Shown here: piece by piece, positions 53,719 through 61,617 of the stretch
Position numbering within the stretch: position 1 is the stretch's first letter
Layout: each line of letters begins with the position of its first letter
Source of the DNA: Croceibacterium selenioxidans
Lineage (GTDB): Bacteria > Pseudomonadota > Alphaproteobacteria > Sphingomonadales > Sphingomonadaceae
Reading direction: 5' to 3'
DNA: 64,000 nt
Assembly: GCF_018599195.1 (NCBI RefSeq)
Contig: NZ_JAHFVK010000003.1
Span: forward strand, 62,001 to 126,000
Notes under the pieces: model-generated
What the model saw: the letters and a program-made list of their open reading frames with translations, nothing else
Told to the model about the DNA's origin: nothing
The model's database searches: none
Program-made: the position numbers and the translations under genes

Positions 53719-54009
53719 TCAGTTGCTCCTCTCGACTTCGTGGCCTTCGAACCGATCCTCGACCCGGCGCTGATCGCGCAGGGCCTCGATCTGCAGGGCC
53801 ACGTCGTAACCCTTGTCGGTGACGATGCGTTCGAGCACTGCCACTCGGTCTTCCAGGGCCTTGTTGCTGGCGGCGTACTGCGCGGCCTTTTCCGCGGTCG
53901 CCTGGATCTGCAGCTTCATCATGTCCTTGCGGTGGCCCAGCCAGATGGCGAAGCCCGGAATGAAGCCCAGGACCATCGCGATGGCGAAGATCGGGATGAT
54001 GATTTCCAT
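53719..54009 (-). CDS. PspB-like tandem protein 4
   Basis: A 96-residue protein: membrane helix (IIPIFAIAMVLGFIPGFAIWL), cytoplasmic H-R-K-D-M-M, an Ala-rich coiled coil (ATAEKAAQYAASNKALEDR), then VAVLERIVTDKGYDVALQIEALRDQRR. It is a clear example of the shared motif. The ATG at 54009 is used; the frame opens to 54093 but that part lies within the gap and overlaps protein 3. Confidence 0.82.
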   Translation of the reverse strand: MEIIIPIFAIAMVLGFIPGFAIWLGHRKDMMKLQIQATAEKAAQYAASNKALEDRVAVLERIVTDKGYDVALQIEALRDQRRVEDRFEGHEVERSN

Positions 54010-54037
54010 CTCGAAGTCTCTCCTTGCTTCGCGGCGC

Positions 54038-54352
54038 TCAGCCGAGGTCCGCGGACCTGGCCGCGGGTCGGGCCTCACGTGCTGCCAAGGCATCGTCGAT
54101 GCCGCGCTGGTCGCGGAGCGCTTCGATCTGCGCGGCTATGTTCAGGCCACGATCGGTCACGATCCGCTCCAGGACAGCGACGCGATCCTCGAGCATCTCC
54201 ATGCGCCCGTCTTGCTTATCGGTGTTGGACGAAGCGTAACGGGCACCGGCTTCGATGCGCATCCGCTCCACCCGTTCCCGATGCTTCGAGATGATGGCGA
54301 CGATCGGGATCGACAGCGCGAAAATCGGGATCATGAACGGAAAGAAATCCAT
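54038..54352 (-). CDS. PspB-like tandem protein 3
   Basis: A 104-residue protein with a membrane helix (FFPFMIPIFALSIPIVAII), basic SKHRERVERMR, and a coiled coil with MLEDRVAVLERIVTDRGLNIAAQIEALRDQRG. An Ala/Arg-rich tail follows. It lies 32 bp after protein 2. Confidence 0.82.
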   Translation of the reverse strand: MDFFPFMIPIFALSIPIVAIISKHRERVERMRIEAGARYASSNTDKQDGRMEMLEDRVAVLERIVTDRGLNIAAQIEALRDQRGIDDALAAREARPAARSADLG

Positions 54353-54384
54353 CGACGTGCTTCCTTGAGTCTGTGCCCGGGTGC

Positions 54385-54663
54385 TTATCCGACCCGGACG
54401 CTGTCCCTGTCTTCGAGCTGGCTGTTCATCGGGCGCTGGTCACGCAGCGCTTCGATCTGGTGGGCGACGTCGTAACCCTTATCGGTGACGATCCGCTCCA
54501 GAATGCGAGTGCGCTCCTCCAACTCCTGATAGGCTGTGCTGGCGGCGGTCCGGCCCTGCAGTTCCACCAACTTGCGACGATGCTGTGTCCAGATCGCGAA
54601 GATCGGAACCGACATCAGCGCTATGGGAAGCGTCACTGCGAAGATGATGTTTGCCAGGTCCAT
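54385..54663 (-). CDS. PspB-like tandem protein 2
   Basis: A 92-residue protein: membrane helix (IIFAVTLPIALMSVPIFAIWT), QHRRKLVELQG, and a coiled coil with ELEERTRILERIVTDKGYDVAHQIEALRDQRP. The GAGAGGAACGG before the ATG is a good ribosome site. It lies 11 bp after protein 1. Confidence 0.82.
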   Translation of the reverse strand: MDLANIIFAVTLPIALMSVPIFAIWTQHRRKLVELQGRTAASTAYQELEERTRILERIVTDKGYDVAHQIEALRDQRPMNSQLEDRDSVRVG

Positions 54664-54674
54664 GACCGTTCCTC

Positions 54675-54986
54675 TCAGCGCTGCCGTTCCGCTTGGCGGC
54701 CCATTTCGAGCGGGACGCCCGTGTCAGGTCGCACATCGCGCAGGGCCTCGATCTGGTGGGCGACGTCGAAGCCGCGATCGGTCACGATCCGCTCAAGCAC
54801 GCGCATGCGGTCTTCGAGCTCTTCGATCCGAGCCGCCTGGGCATCGTCGGCCTTGTGCGTGCGAGCCTGAAGTTCGAACTTGGCCATCTTCTGCTTGTGG
54901 CCGATCCACACGCCGTAGAAGGCCAGTGGAATTCCCATGCCGATCGCCAGGATCGGTATGAAGACGCCAATGATTGCCGGATCCAT
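54675..54986 (-). CDS. PspB-like tandem protein 1
   Basis: A 103-residue protein: membrane helix (IGVFIPILAIGMGIPLAFYGVWIG), basic HKQKM, a coiled coil with Q-A-A-R-I-E-E-L-E-D, and then RMRVLERIVTDRGFDVAHQIEALRD. A Pro/Arg-rich tail follows. It is 23 bp downstream of pspC. Along 24 residues its motif aligns without gaps to the C-terminus of PspC (R-x3-[VL]-E ... I-E-x-L-R). Confidence 0.82.
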   Translation of the reverse strand: MDPAIIGVFIPILAIGMGIPLAFYGVWIGHKQKMAKFELQARTHKADDAQAARIEELEDRMRVLERIVTDRGFDVAHQIEALRDVRPDTGVPLEMGRQAERQR

Positions 54987-55009
54987 CCCCTGTCCCCTCT
55001 GATAATGCC

Positions 55010-55387
55010 TTAGCGAAGCCGCTCGATCTCGGCCGAGAGGCGCGGGTTGCTGGTTACGTAGTAGGACTCGACCTCAGCCAGCCGGCGGTCGATGTCGCGG
55101 AACTGCGAGCGGATTTCCCTCGCCGTACGCTTTGGTGACTGGCGGACACGCTGCCAGTACTTCTGTTCGTCCTGATCGACGTAGAGGTTGGCGGGTTTCT
55201 TCGACGCCAGGAGCCCCAGCGCGAAGTAGATCGGAATGCCAATGCCGCCCGTCGAGACAGTGAGGATGATGAAGGCCAGACGCCACCAGATCGCATTGAT
55301 GCCGGTGTAATCCTCCAGCCCCGCGCACACGCCCATGAGCTTGGCGTTCTGCTTGTCGCGGTAAAGCGTCGTGCGAGGCGTGTTCAC
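55010..55387 (-). CDS. pspC: Phage shock protein C
   Basis: A 125-residue inner-membrane protein. The PspC domain reads YRDKQNAKLMGVCAGLEDYTGINAIWWRLAFIILTVSTGGIGIPIYFALGLLA, and the tail has DQDEQKYWQRVRQSPKRTAREIRSQFRDIDRRL. The final helix, AEVESYYVTSNPRLSAEIERLR, matches the motif of the eight proteins downstream. PspC senses envelope stress with PspB. Its start overlaps the pspB stop by 4 bases. Confidence 0.93.
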   Translation of the reverse strand: MNTPRTTLYRDKQNAKLMGVCAGLEDYTGINAIWWRLAFIILTVSTGGIGIPIYFALGLLASKKPANLYVDQDEQKYWQRVRQSPKRTAREIRSQFRDIDRRLAEVESYYVTSNPRLSAEIERLR

Positions 55388-55683
55388 TTCTTGGCTCCCT
55401 TCTTTTCGGCCAACAGGCGGTCGAGTTCACGCAGCGGTTCATTGTCGATCTCGCGATCGGGCAAGAGGCGCGCCGGCTTGAACTCTGGGTTGTCGGACGC
55501 GACCAGGCGTTCGACCGTGTCCATTCGTTCGTCCAGGCGCTTGGCCAGGTTGTAGAGTTCGTCGAGCAGGTGCTCGTCGTCGGTGGTTATCGTTGCAGCC
55601 GTTTTCCACTTGGTGATGTAGTGCATGATCACCCACGGAAGGCCGATGAAGATGGCCGGAACGATGAAGACTTCGGAACCCAT
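55384..55683 (-). CDS. pspB: Phage shock protein B-like
   Basis: A 99-residue protein with an N-terminal membrane helix (FIVPAIFIGLPWVIMHYIT) followed by a coiled coil with LDERMDTVERLVASDNPEFK. That segment corresponds to the R-I-Q-A-L-E-S-I-L-D-A-E-H-P-x of E. coli PspB. It is about 25 residues longer than E. coli PspB. It is placed between pspA and pspC as expected. It would relay envelope stress to PspA. Confidence 0.9.
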   Translation of the reverse strand: MGSEVFIVPAIFIGLPWVIMHYITKWKTAATITTDDEHLLDELYNLAKRLDERMDTVERLVASDNPEFKPARLLPDREIDNEPLRELDRLLAEKKGAKK

Positions 55684-55686
55684 CGC

Positions 55687-56379
55687 TCAGCTCTCCTTCT
55701 TCTCGGAGCCGCCCATGCCGAGGGCCCGCTTCATCTCTTCGAGTTCCTCGTCGATCTTGTCGGCCCCTTCGAGCGCTGCAATCTCGTCCGAGAGGCTCGG
55801 CTTGCCGGTGCCGTCGGAGATGCTCAGGGCATCCGCGCGGCCTTCGGCATAGTCTACCCGGCGCTCGAGCTGGTCGAAGCGCGTCAGGGCATCGTCGACC
55901 CGCTCGTTGGTCATCAGACTGCGGAGCTTCACGCGGTTCTCCGCGCTTTCCAGGCGAGCGGCGATCTGCGTCTGCCGGCTGCGAGCTTCGCGCAGGCGAT
56001 TCTGCAGCTTGGCGATGTCTTGCTCGTAAGCCCGCAGGGCGTCATCGAGCACGGCGATCTCCTGCTTGAGCTGGTCGCCCATATCCGCGGCGCGCTTCTT
56101 CTCGACCAGCGCAGCGCGGGCCAGGTCTTCTCGATCCTTCGACAGCGCGAGCTGGGCCTTCTCGCCCCAATCTGCCTGAAGCTTCTCCAGCTTGACGGTG
56201 TGGCGGTGCATTTCCTTCTGATCCGCAATCGTCCGCGCCGCGCTGGCGCGGACCTCGACAAGCGTTTCCTCCATCTCGAGGATGATCATGCGGATCATCT
56301 TCGAAGGATCGTCGGCTTGATCGAGCAGCTCGTTGAAGTTGGCGGCGATGATGTCTCGAGTGCGGGAAAAAATGCCCAT
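55687..56379 (-). CDS. pspA: Phage shock protein A
   Basis: About 230 residues. It starts MGIFSRTRDIIAANFNELLDQADDP, the canonical PspA start, and is coiled-coil helical throughout (EMEETLVEVRASAARTIADQKE...). PspA binds PspF in the resting state and polymerises on damaged membranes. The ATG at 56379 has GGAG eight bases before it. The frame is also open upstream to 56556, giving 59 more residues in an ATGA overlap with the peptide gene; a longer isoform is possible. Confidence 0.92.
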   Translation of the reverse strand: MGIFSRTRDIIAANFNELLDQADDPSKMIRMIILEMEETLVEVRASAARTIADQKEMHRHTVKLEKLQADWGEKAQLALSKDREDLARAALVEKKRAADMGDQLKQEIAVLDDALRAYEQDIAKLQNRLREARSRQTQIAARLESAENRVKLRSLMTNERVDDALTRFDQLERRVDYAEGRADALSISDGTGKPSLSDEIAALEGADKIDEELEEMKRALGMGGSEKKES

Positions 56380-56552
56380 CCAGGGTACTCCGGATACGAA
56401 TGAATTGACGGCAGCGTTGAAATCCTGAGCGGCCGGTTTGCCCATGCCCGGCTGGGGGCTGGTGCGAAGCCGCTCTATTTCGCGATCGATGCGGGAAGTG
56501 GCGCGCGCGGCCGCCTCTCCGATCGGACGTAGAGGGTTTGGGTCCTTGGGGT

Positions 56553-56708
56553 TCATGCCAACTCGACCAGCGGCGCGTCGACCGGGTTGGCGTCGGCGGC
56601 CAGGCAGATTTGCTGGTTCAGCGCGAAGGCGTTGAACGAGATCATGGCGATGATGCTCGCCAGCGCGGCGATGCCTAGCTTGCTGCTGAAGAACTCCCGG
56701 TCAAACAT
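56553..56708 (-). CDS. 51-residue membrane peptide, first gene of psp operon
   Basis: A short gene, MFDREFFSSKLGIAALASII..., with one membrane helix (about 9-30) and a C-terminal part with a single cysteine (NQQICLAADANPV). It begins 29 bp after the predicted transcription start, with GGGGATTGAAG before the ATG. Its TGA overlaps the ATG at 56556 (in frame with pspA) by 4 bases. I know no similar family. It may be a regulator, or the leader cistron that sets pspA translation. Confidence 0.65.
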   Translation of the reverse strand: MFDREFFSSKLGIAALASIIAMISFNAFALNQQICLAADANPVDAPLVELA

Positions 56709-56746
56709 GGTCTTCAATCCCCTGACCAAACCTATGCCAGTATATC

Positions 56747-56763
56747 AGCAAGGAGCATGCCAA
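56747..56763 (-). promoter_or_regulatory. Sigma-54 promoter of the psp operon
   Basis: On the minus strand: TTGGCATG-CTCC-TTGCT, one mismatch from YTGGCACG-N4-TTGCW. GG (56761-56760) and GC (56749-56748) are ten bases apart. Transcription would start near 56736, 29 bp before the first gene. PspF is divergent upstream. Confidence 0.85.
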
Positions 56764-56817
56764 ATGAGGAAAATGCGCCGCCTTGCTCGAATTTTGGGAT
56801 ATATCTTAGCAGGCTAT

Positions 56818-56842
56818 GTGGCGCATATTGCCACCTTGTGGC
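56818..56842. promoter_or_regulatory. Candidate PspF upstream activating sequence
   Basis: GTGGC (56818-56822), GCCAC (56830-56834) and GTGGC (56838-56842) form alternating inverted repeats. Their distance, about 80-105 bp upstream of the predicted transcription start on the minus strand, is what PspF sites have. They lie 23-47 bp before the pspF ATG, so binding could also repress pspF, as in E. coli. Confidence 0.6.
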
Positions 56843-56864
56843 ATTTTTTGCTATCTCTTGGCTA

Positions 56865-57902
56865 ATGGAGCGGGAAAATCAGTTCATTGGCCAATCGGGC
56901 GCTTTTCTCGACGCCGTGGAGCGGGCGAGCCGGGCTGCGCCCATGCGTCGCCCGGTGCTCGTTATCGGGGAGCGCGGAACTGGCAAAGAACTGATCGCCG
57001 AACGCCTTCACCGCCTGTCGAACCGTTGGGAAGAACCGCTCGTCACGATGAACTGCGCAGCGCTGCCCGAGACGTTGATCGAGGCTGAGCTGTTTGGCCA
57101 CGAAGCGGGCTCGTTCACCGGCGCAACGCGCGCCAGGGCGGGACGCTTCGAAGAAGCCGACCGGGGGACGCTGTTTCTCGACGAGTTGGCGACGCTATCG
57201 ATGGGGGCGCAAGAGCGATTGCTCCGGGCCGTCGAGTACGGCGAGGTGACCCGCATCGGCTCGTCGCGTCCGATCCGCGTCGACGTGCGCATCGTGGCGG
57301 CTACCAACGAGAATCTGCCAAGGCTAGCAGACGAGGGGCGGTTTCGCGCCGACCTGCTCGACAGGCTGAGTTTCGAGGTGATCACGCTGCCGCCCTTGCG
57401 GGTACGAGAGGGTGATATCGACGTTCTCGCGGACTATTTCGGCCGCCGGATGGCCGCGGAAATCGGTTGGGAGCGTTGGCCAGGCTTTGCAGATCATGTG
57501 CGGCGGCAGCTCGACGAGCATCCCTGGCCCGGGAATGTGCGAGAGTTGCGAAACGTGGTCGAGCGCGCCGTCTATCGCTGGGCCAATTGGGAGGAGTCGA
57601 TCGGATACGTCCAGTTCGATCCCTTCGAGAGCCCCTGGAAGCCGCTGGGCGTTCCCGGCAGCAAGGGCGTGGAGTCCGTGCCGGCCGCCTACGCTTCACG
57701 CCCTTTGGCGCAGGACTACGATAGCGTTGAGGACCTGCGGACCGCTGTCGAAGCGCACGAGCGGGCCATTCTCGAACACCACCTCGGCCGGAATCGCTGG
57801 AACCAGCGACAGACGGCCAAGGCACTGGGGTTGACTTACGATCAGCTGCGCCACTGCATCCGCAAGCACGGGCTTGCGGAACGCAACGGGGAGGTGGACT
57901 AA
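56865..57902 (+). CDS. pspF: psp operon activator PspF (sigma-54 AAA+)
   Basis: A 345-residue AAA+ enhancer-binding protein with no receiver domain. Walker A is VIGERGTGKE. The sigma-54 contact loop reads G-S-F-T-G-A-T instead of the usual G-A-F-T-G-A. Walker B is GTLFLDEL, and R-finger region residues FRADLLDRLSF are present. A Fis-type helix-turn-helix lies at the end (NRWNQRQTAKALGLTYDQLRH). It is divergent from the psp operon. The ATG at 56865 begins MERENQFIGQS. It is convergent with rnk. Confidence 0.93.
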   Translation: MERENQFIGQSGAFLDAVERASRAAPMRRPVLVIGERGTGKELIAERLHRLSNRWEEPLVTMNCAALPETLIEAELFGHEAGSFTGATRARAGRFEEADRGTLFLDELATLSMGAQERLLRAVEYGEVTRIGSSRPIRVDVRIVAATNENLPRLADEGRFRADLLDRLSFEVITLPPLRVREGDIDVLADYFGRRMAAEIGWERWPGFADHVRRQLDEHPWPGNVRELRNVVERAVYRWANWEESIGYVQFDPFESPWKPLGVPGSKGVESVPAAYASRPLAQDYDSVEDLRTAVEAHERAILEHHLGRNRWNQRQTAKALGLTYDQLRHCIRKHGLAERNGEVD

Positions 57903-57906
57903 CGAA

Positions 57907-58311
57907 TTAGCTGGAGCGGGAGACATTCTCGATGGTCAACAGCCGTTCTTCTCCGCTCCGGTCGGGCCAACTGATCGATTGGCCGGTGCGCAATCCGATC
58001 AGCCCGGCACCGACCGGCGTCAGGATCGAGAGGCGTCCCTCGTTGATATCTGCTTCCTTTGGGTAGACCAGGGTGACGGTTCGCCGATCGCCAGTCTTCT
58101 CGTCGACGAAAACGACCGTGGAGCCCATCGTCACCACGTCGTACGGCATCTCCGACTCAGGCAGCGTTTCGGCTCGGTCGATTTCTTCGAGCAGGAGGCG
58201 GCTGACGTTGGGATGGCGTTCGCGCACGCTGATAGCGAGATCGGCAAGCGCATCGGCTTCGTTTTCGATGAGGGTGATCGGAGGCCGCACCTGGGCCTGC
58301 TGGACAGTCAT
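57907..58311 (-). CDS. rnk: Rnk-type GreA/GreB C-domain protein
   Basis: A 134-residue protein of the Rnk (regulator of nucleoside diphosphate kinase) type. It has an N-terminal helical part (ENEADALADLAISVRERHPNVSRLLLEEIDRAET) and a C-terminal GreA/GreB-like domain (VVFVDEKTGDRRTVTLVYPKEADINEGRLSILTPVGAGLIGLRTGQSISW). It binds RNA polymerase, by family. The ATG at 58311 starts the conserved part; the frame runs open to 58476. Confidence 0.88.
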   Translation of the reverse strand: MTVQQAQVRPPITLIENEADALADLAISVRERHPNVSRLLLEEIDRAETLPESEMPYDVVTMGSTVVFVDEKTGDRRTVTLVYPKEADINEGRLSILTPVGAGLIGLRTGQSISWPDRSGEERLLTIENVSRSS

Positions 58312-58654
58312 GACTGGTGGTCTTTCGAAATGGGGGAAACGCGCACCGGGCGCGTGAAGTCGGTAGCTCGCCCCGGGCGCGGGGCGTGAACGCACCGGAC
58401 CCGGGGCTAAATGCCCGCGAGAAGCTGACCCCCGTGGGATCGAAAGTGCGTACTTGTCATCGTGCGATGCTGTCATCTCGGGGTGCCCATGTCAAATGGC
58501 CCTCAAGCGTGCCAACGCAATGCCAGTTGCAATTCGCGGACTCCCAGCCTATCTAGCCGCCATCCCGACATTGTCGTGACAAGGTCTGGTGCTGGCGCCT
58601 CCTGGGGGCCGGCCCGAAGCCTCTTTGTCACGATGATTCGGTAATGGAGACCCG
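58312..58654. other. 343-bp gap between rnk and rimP, with leader structures
   Basis: No gene is supported. The left part has very GC-rich repeats (58330-58410) with several short inverted repeats, forming the rnk leader on the minus strand. The right part is the rimP leader and holds the stem at 58575-58632. I see no clear sigma-70 promoter by eye. Confidence 0.4.
58575..58632 (+). promoter_or_regulatory. Candidate structured leader of the rimP operon
   Basis: CGTGACAA (58575-58582) pairs perfectly with TTGTCACG (58625-58632). Between them lies a GC-rich stretch able to fold further. The ATG at 58655 follows, with GGAG at 58645-58648. The site is placed to control rimP-nusA-infB expression. 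Confidence 0.45.
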
Positions 58655-59215
58655 ATGGCCGATATCGCGCGCCTTACAGAAGTGATCGAGCCCGAAGCGA
58701 AAGCTCTCGGTTTCGATCTCGTGCGTGTGAAGCTTTCCGGTTCCGGCGAAGAGCGCACGCTCCAGGTCATGGCCGAAGATCCGGCGACTGGGCAGTTGGT
58801 GGTCGAACAGTGCATGGCTCTGTCGCGCCGGATTTCGGACCGGATGGACGAGCTTGAAGAGCAGGGTGAAGAACTTGTCCGGGGGGCCTATAACCTCGAG
58901 GTCAGCTCACCAGGCATCGATCGTCCGCTGACCCGAGCGAAGGACTTCGCCAACTGGGCCGGGCATGACGTGAACCTTTCGCTGAACGAGGCGGTGGGCG
59001 AACACCGCAAGCTCCGCGGCGAGTTGCTCGGCATCGATGGCGATGTGGTCGCCGTGGAAGACAGGAAGGCCGGTCGCATGGAAGTGGCGCTGGCGAACAT
59101 TCATTCGGCAAAGCTCGTCCTCACCGACAAGCTTATCGCCGCTACCCGTCCGCTCGATACGAGCGGCGTCGACGAAATCGAAGAAACACTCGAAGAAGAG
59201 AAGGCAGAAGACTGA
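58655..59215 (+). CDS. rimP: Ribosome maturation factor RimP
   Basis: A 186-residue factor needed for 30S assembly. The two domains are seen: LTEVIEPEAKALGFDLVRVKLSGSGEERTLQVMAE and the C-terminal SH3-like part. The signature YNLEVSSPGIDRPLTRAKDFANWAG is typical. It has a long acidic tail (EIEETLEEEKAED). It shares a base with the nusA start, so it is first in the operon. Confidence 0.95.
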   Translation: MADIARLTEVIEPEAKALGFDLVRVKLSGSGEERTLQVMAEDPATGQLVVEQCMALSRRISDRMDELEEQGEELVRGAYNLEVSSPGIDRPLTRAKDFANWAGHDVNLSLNEAVGEHRKLRGELLGIDGDVVAVEDRKAGRMEVALANIHSAKLVLTDKLIAATRPLDTSGVDEIEETLEEEKAED

Positions 59216-60873
59216 TGGCCAGTCCGATTTCCGCCAACAAGGCCGAATTGCTCGCAATCGCGAACTCCGTCGCCACCGAGAAGATGATCGACAAGGCGAT
59301 CGTCGTCGAAGCGATGGAAGAGGCGATCCAGAAGGCCGCCCGCGCCCGTTACGGCGCAGAGAACGACATTCGCGCCAAGCTTGATCCGCTCACCGGCGAC
59401 CTGCGCCTGTGGCGGGTCGTCGAAGTCGTCGAAATCGTCGAGGATTATTTCAAGCAGGTCGACCTCAAGCAGGCAGAGAAGCTGCAGCCCGGGGCCTCGA
59501 TCGGTGACTTCATCGTCGACCCGCTGCCGCCGGTCGACCTTGGCCGCATCGACGCGCAGAGCGCCAAGCAGGTGATCTTCCAGAAGGTCCGCGATGCAGA
59601 GCGTGAGCGCCAGTACGAAGAGTTCAAGGATCGTGCGGGCGAAATCATCACCGGGGTGATCAAGTCGGTCGAATTCGGCCACGTAATCGTCAACCTCGGC
59701 CGCGCCGAGGGCGTGATCCGCCGCGACCAGCAGATCCCGCGCGAAGCTGCCCGCGTCGGCGAGCGGGTCCGCGCCCTGATCATGAAGGTGGAGCGCAACA
59801 ACCGCGGTCCGCAGATCTTCCTCAGCCGCGCGCATCCGGAATTCATGAAGAAGCTGTTCGCGCAGGAAGTGCCCGAGATTTACGACAACATCATCGAGAT
59901 CAAGGCCGCCGCCCGCGACCCGGGCAGCCGCGCCAAGATCGGCGTGATCAGCCGCGATTCCTCGATCGACCCGGTCGGCGCCTGCGTCGGCATGAAGGGC
60001 AGCCGCGTGCAGGCCGTCGTGCAAGAGCTGCAGGGCGAAAAGATCGACATCATCCCGTGGAGCGAAGACACCGCGACGTTCGTCGTCAACGCGCTGCAGC
60101 CGGCCACTGTCAGCCGCGTGGTGCTCGACGAGGAAGAGAGCCGCATCGAAGTTGTCGTTCCCGATGACCAGCTGTCGCTCGCCATCGGCCGTCGCGGCCA
60201 GAACGTGCGCCTCGCCAGTCAGCTGACCGAGAGCCAGATCGACATCATGACCGAGGAAGAAGCCTCGGAGAAGCGTCAGAAGGAATTCGCCGAGCGCTCG
60301 AAGATGTTCGAGGAAGAGCTCGACGTCGACGAGACGCTGTCGCAGCTGCTCGTGGCGGAAGGCTTCGCCGAACTCGAGGAAGTGGCTTACGTCGAGCTGG
60401 CCGAGCTGGCTTCGATCGAAGGCTTCGACGAAGAGCTGGCCGAAGAGCTGCAGAGTCGAGCGCTCGAAGCGATCGAGCGTCAGGAAGAAGCCTACCGTAC
60501 AGAGCGTCGTGAACTCGGCGTCGAGGATGCGCTGGCCGACATGCCGCACCTGACCGAGCAGATGCTCGTTGTCCTGGGCAAGGCCGGCATCAAATCGCTC
60601 GACGATCTTGCCGATCTTGCGACGGACGAGCTGATCGCCAAGAAGCGCGAAGCTCCTCGCCGTCGTAACGCCGACGCGGGCCCACCGCTTCGTCGTCAGC
60701 AGCGCACTGAAGACAAGGGTGGCGTACTCGGTGAGTTCGGCCTGAACGAAGAGCAGGGCAACGAGATCATCATGGCCGCGCGTGCCCATTGGTTCGAGGG
60801 TGACGAGGAAGCCGCACCGGCTGCCGAAGCGCCCGTTCAAGAGGAGGCCGCCGATGCGGAATCCTCGCAATGA
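59215..60873 (+). CDS. nusA: Transcription termination/antitermination factor NusA
   Basis: A 552-residue factor. The N-terminal RNA-polymerase-binding domain is about 1-130, then S1 (about 135-200), two KH domains, with [18 protein letters not shown] in KH1 and [15 protein letters not shown] in KH2. Acidic C-terminal repeats follow ([20 protein letters not shown]..., and one more). The long opposite-strand frame is a shadow. It is coupled to rimP. Confidence 0.96.
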   Translation: MASPISANKAELLAIANSVATEKMIDKAIVVEAMEEAIQKAARARYGAENDIRAKLDPLTGDLRLWRVVEVVEIVEDYFKQVDLKQAEKLQPGASIGDFIVDPLPPVDLGRIDAQSAKQVIFQKVRDAERERQYEEFKDRAGEIITGVIKSVEFGHVIVNLGRAEGVIRRDQQIPREAARVGERVRALIMKVERNNRGPQIFLSRAHPEFMKKLFAQEVPEIYDNIIEIKAAARDPGSRAKIGVISRDSSIDPVGACVGMKGSRVQAVVQELQGEKIDIIPWSEDTATFVVNALQPATVSRVVLDEEESRIEVVVPDDQLSLAIGRRGQNVRLASQLTESQIDIMTEEEASEKRQKEFAERSKMFEEELDVDETLSQLLVAEGFAELEEVAYVELAELASIEGFDEELAEELQSRALEAIERQEEAYRTERRELGVEDALADMPHLTEQMLVVLGKAGIKSLDDLADLATDELIAKKREAPRRRNADAGPPLRRQQRTEDKGGVLGEFGLNEEQGNEIIMAARAHWFEGDEEAAPAAEAPVQEEAADAESSQ

Positions 60874-61600
60874 GCCGCTAGCCGACCACGACATCGCGGA
60901 AGCGACCGGCTCCGATAAGGGGCCGGAGCGCCGCTGCATACTCAGCGGGCGGATCGCCTCGCGGGACGAACTCCTGCGCCTGGCGATCTCGCCCGATGGT
61001 GACGTGTTGCCCGATGCTCACGCCAAGGCCCCAGGTCGTGGTGCCTGGATTGGCGTCACTCGTAGCGAACTGGCAGAGGCGCTGGCCAACGGAAAGCTGA
61101 AGGGGGCGCTTTCGCGGGCGTTCAAGAACGGACGTTTGGCGATACCGGATAATTTGCCCGATCTCGTCGGAGCGGCGCTATCTCGCGCGTTTCTCGACAG
61201 GTTGGGACTCGAAATGCGCAGCGGACGGCTTATCTTGGGCTCGGACCGCATTGCTGGTGAGGCCCGACTGGGCCGCGTGGCAGCGCTCTATCATGCGGCG
61301 GATGCCAGCGACGACGGCAGCCGTAAGCTGGACCAGGCCTGGCGTGTGGGAAGCGAAGCGGAAGGGAGTGGCCTTTCCGGCCTTCGCCTGCCACTGGACC
61401 GCGCGGCTCTGTCTGTGGCATTGGGCCGTGACAATGTCGTCCATCTGGCGTTGGCCGATGCCGCATCGGCCAAGCGGGTCGCTATCCCGCTACAGCGCCT
61501 CGTGAACTTTCTGGGAGCCCCTGGGGCTTCTCTCGATGAAGATGCTTGCAGGGCTGGCGATGACGCCGCTCCCGCAAGCATGGCGACGAACGAATTTTGA
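60854..61600 (+). CDS. YlxR (DUF448) plus L7Ae-like RNA-binding protein
   Basis: About 248 residues. The YlxR domain is ERRCILSGRIASRDELLRLAISPDGDVLPDAHAKAPGRGAWIGVTRSEL, with the G-R-G-A-W motif. After it, a part with LGSDRIAGEARLGR...VHLALADAASAKRVAIPLQRLVNFLG resembles L7Ae. This two-domain form is usual in alphaproteobacteria between nusA and infB. ATG 60854 has GAGGAGG upstream and overlaps nusA by 20 bp. Confidence 0.9.
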   Translation: MRNPRNEPLADHDIAEATGSDKGPERRCILSGRIASRDELLRLAISPDGDVLPDAHAKAPGRGAWIGVTRSELAEALANGKLKGALSRAFKNGRLAIPDNLPDLVGAALSRAFLDRLGLEMRSGRLILGSDRIAGEARLGRVAALYHAADASDDGSRKLDQAWRVGSEAEGSGLSGLRLPLDRAALSVALGRDNVVHLALADAASAKRVAIPLQRLVNFLGAPGASLDEDACRAGDDAAPASMATNEF

Positions 61601-61617
61601 AGGACTATTGAAGGCGT

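Noticed and set aside
56838-56852. GTGGCATTTTTTGCTA as a sigma-54 promoter for pspF
   Set aside because: Only eight bases lie between GG and GC; ten are needed.
59101-60939. 612-residue open frame on the minus strand opposite nusA
   Set aside because: Antisense shadow of nusA with no recognisable domain.
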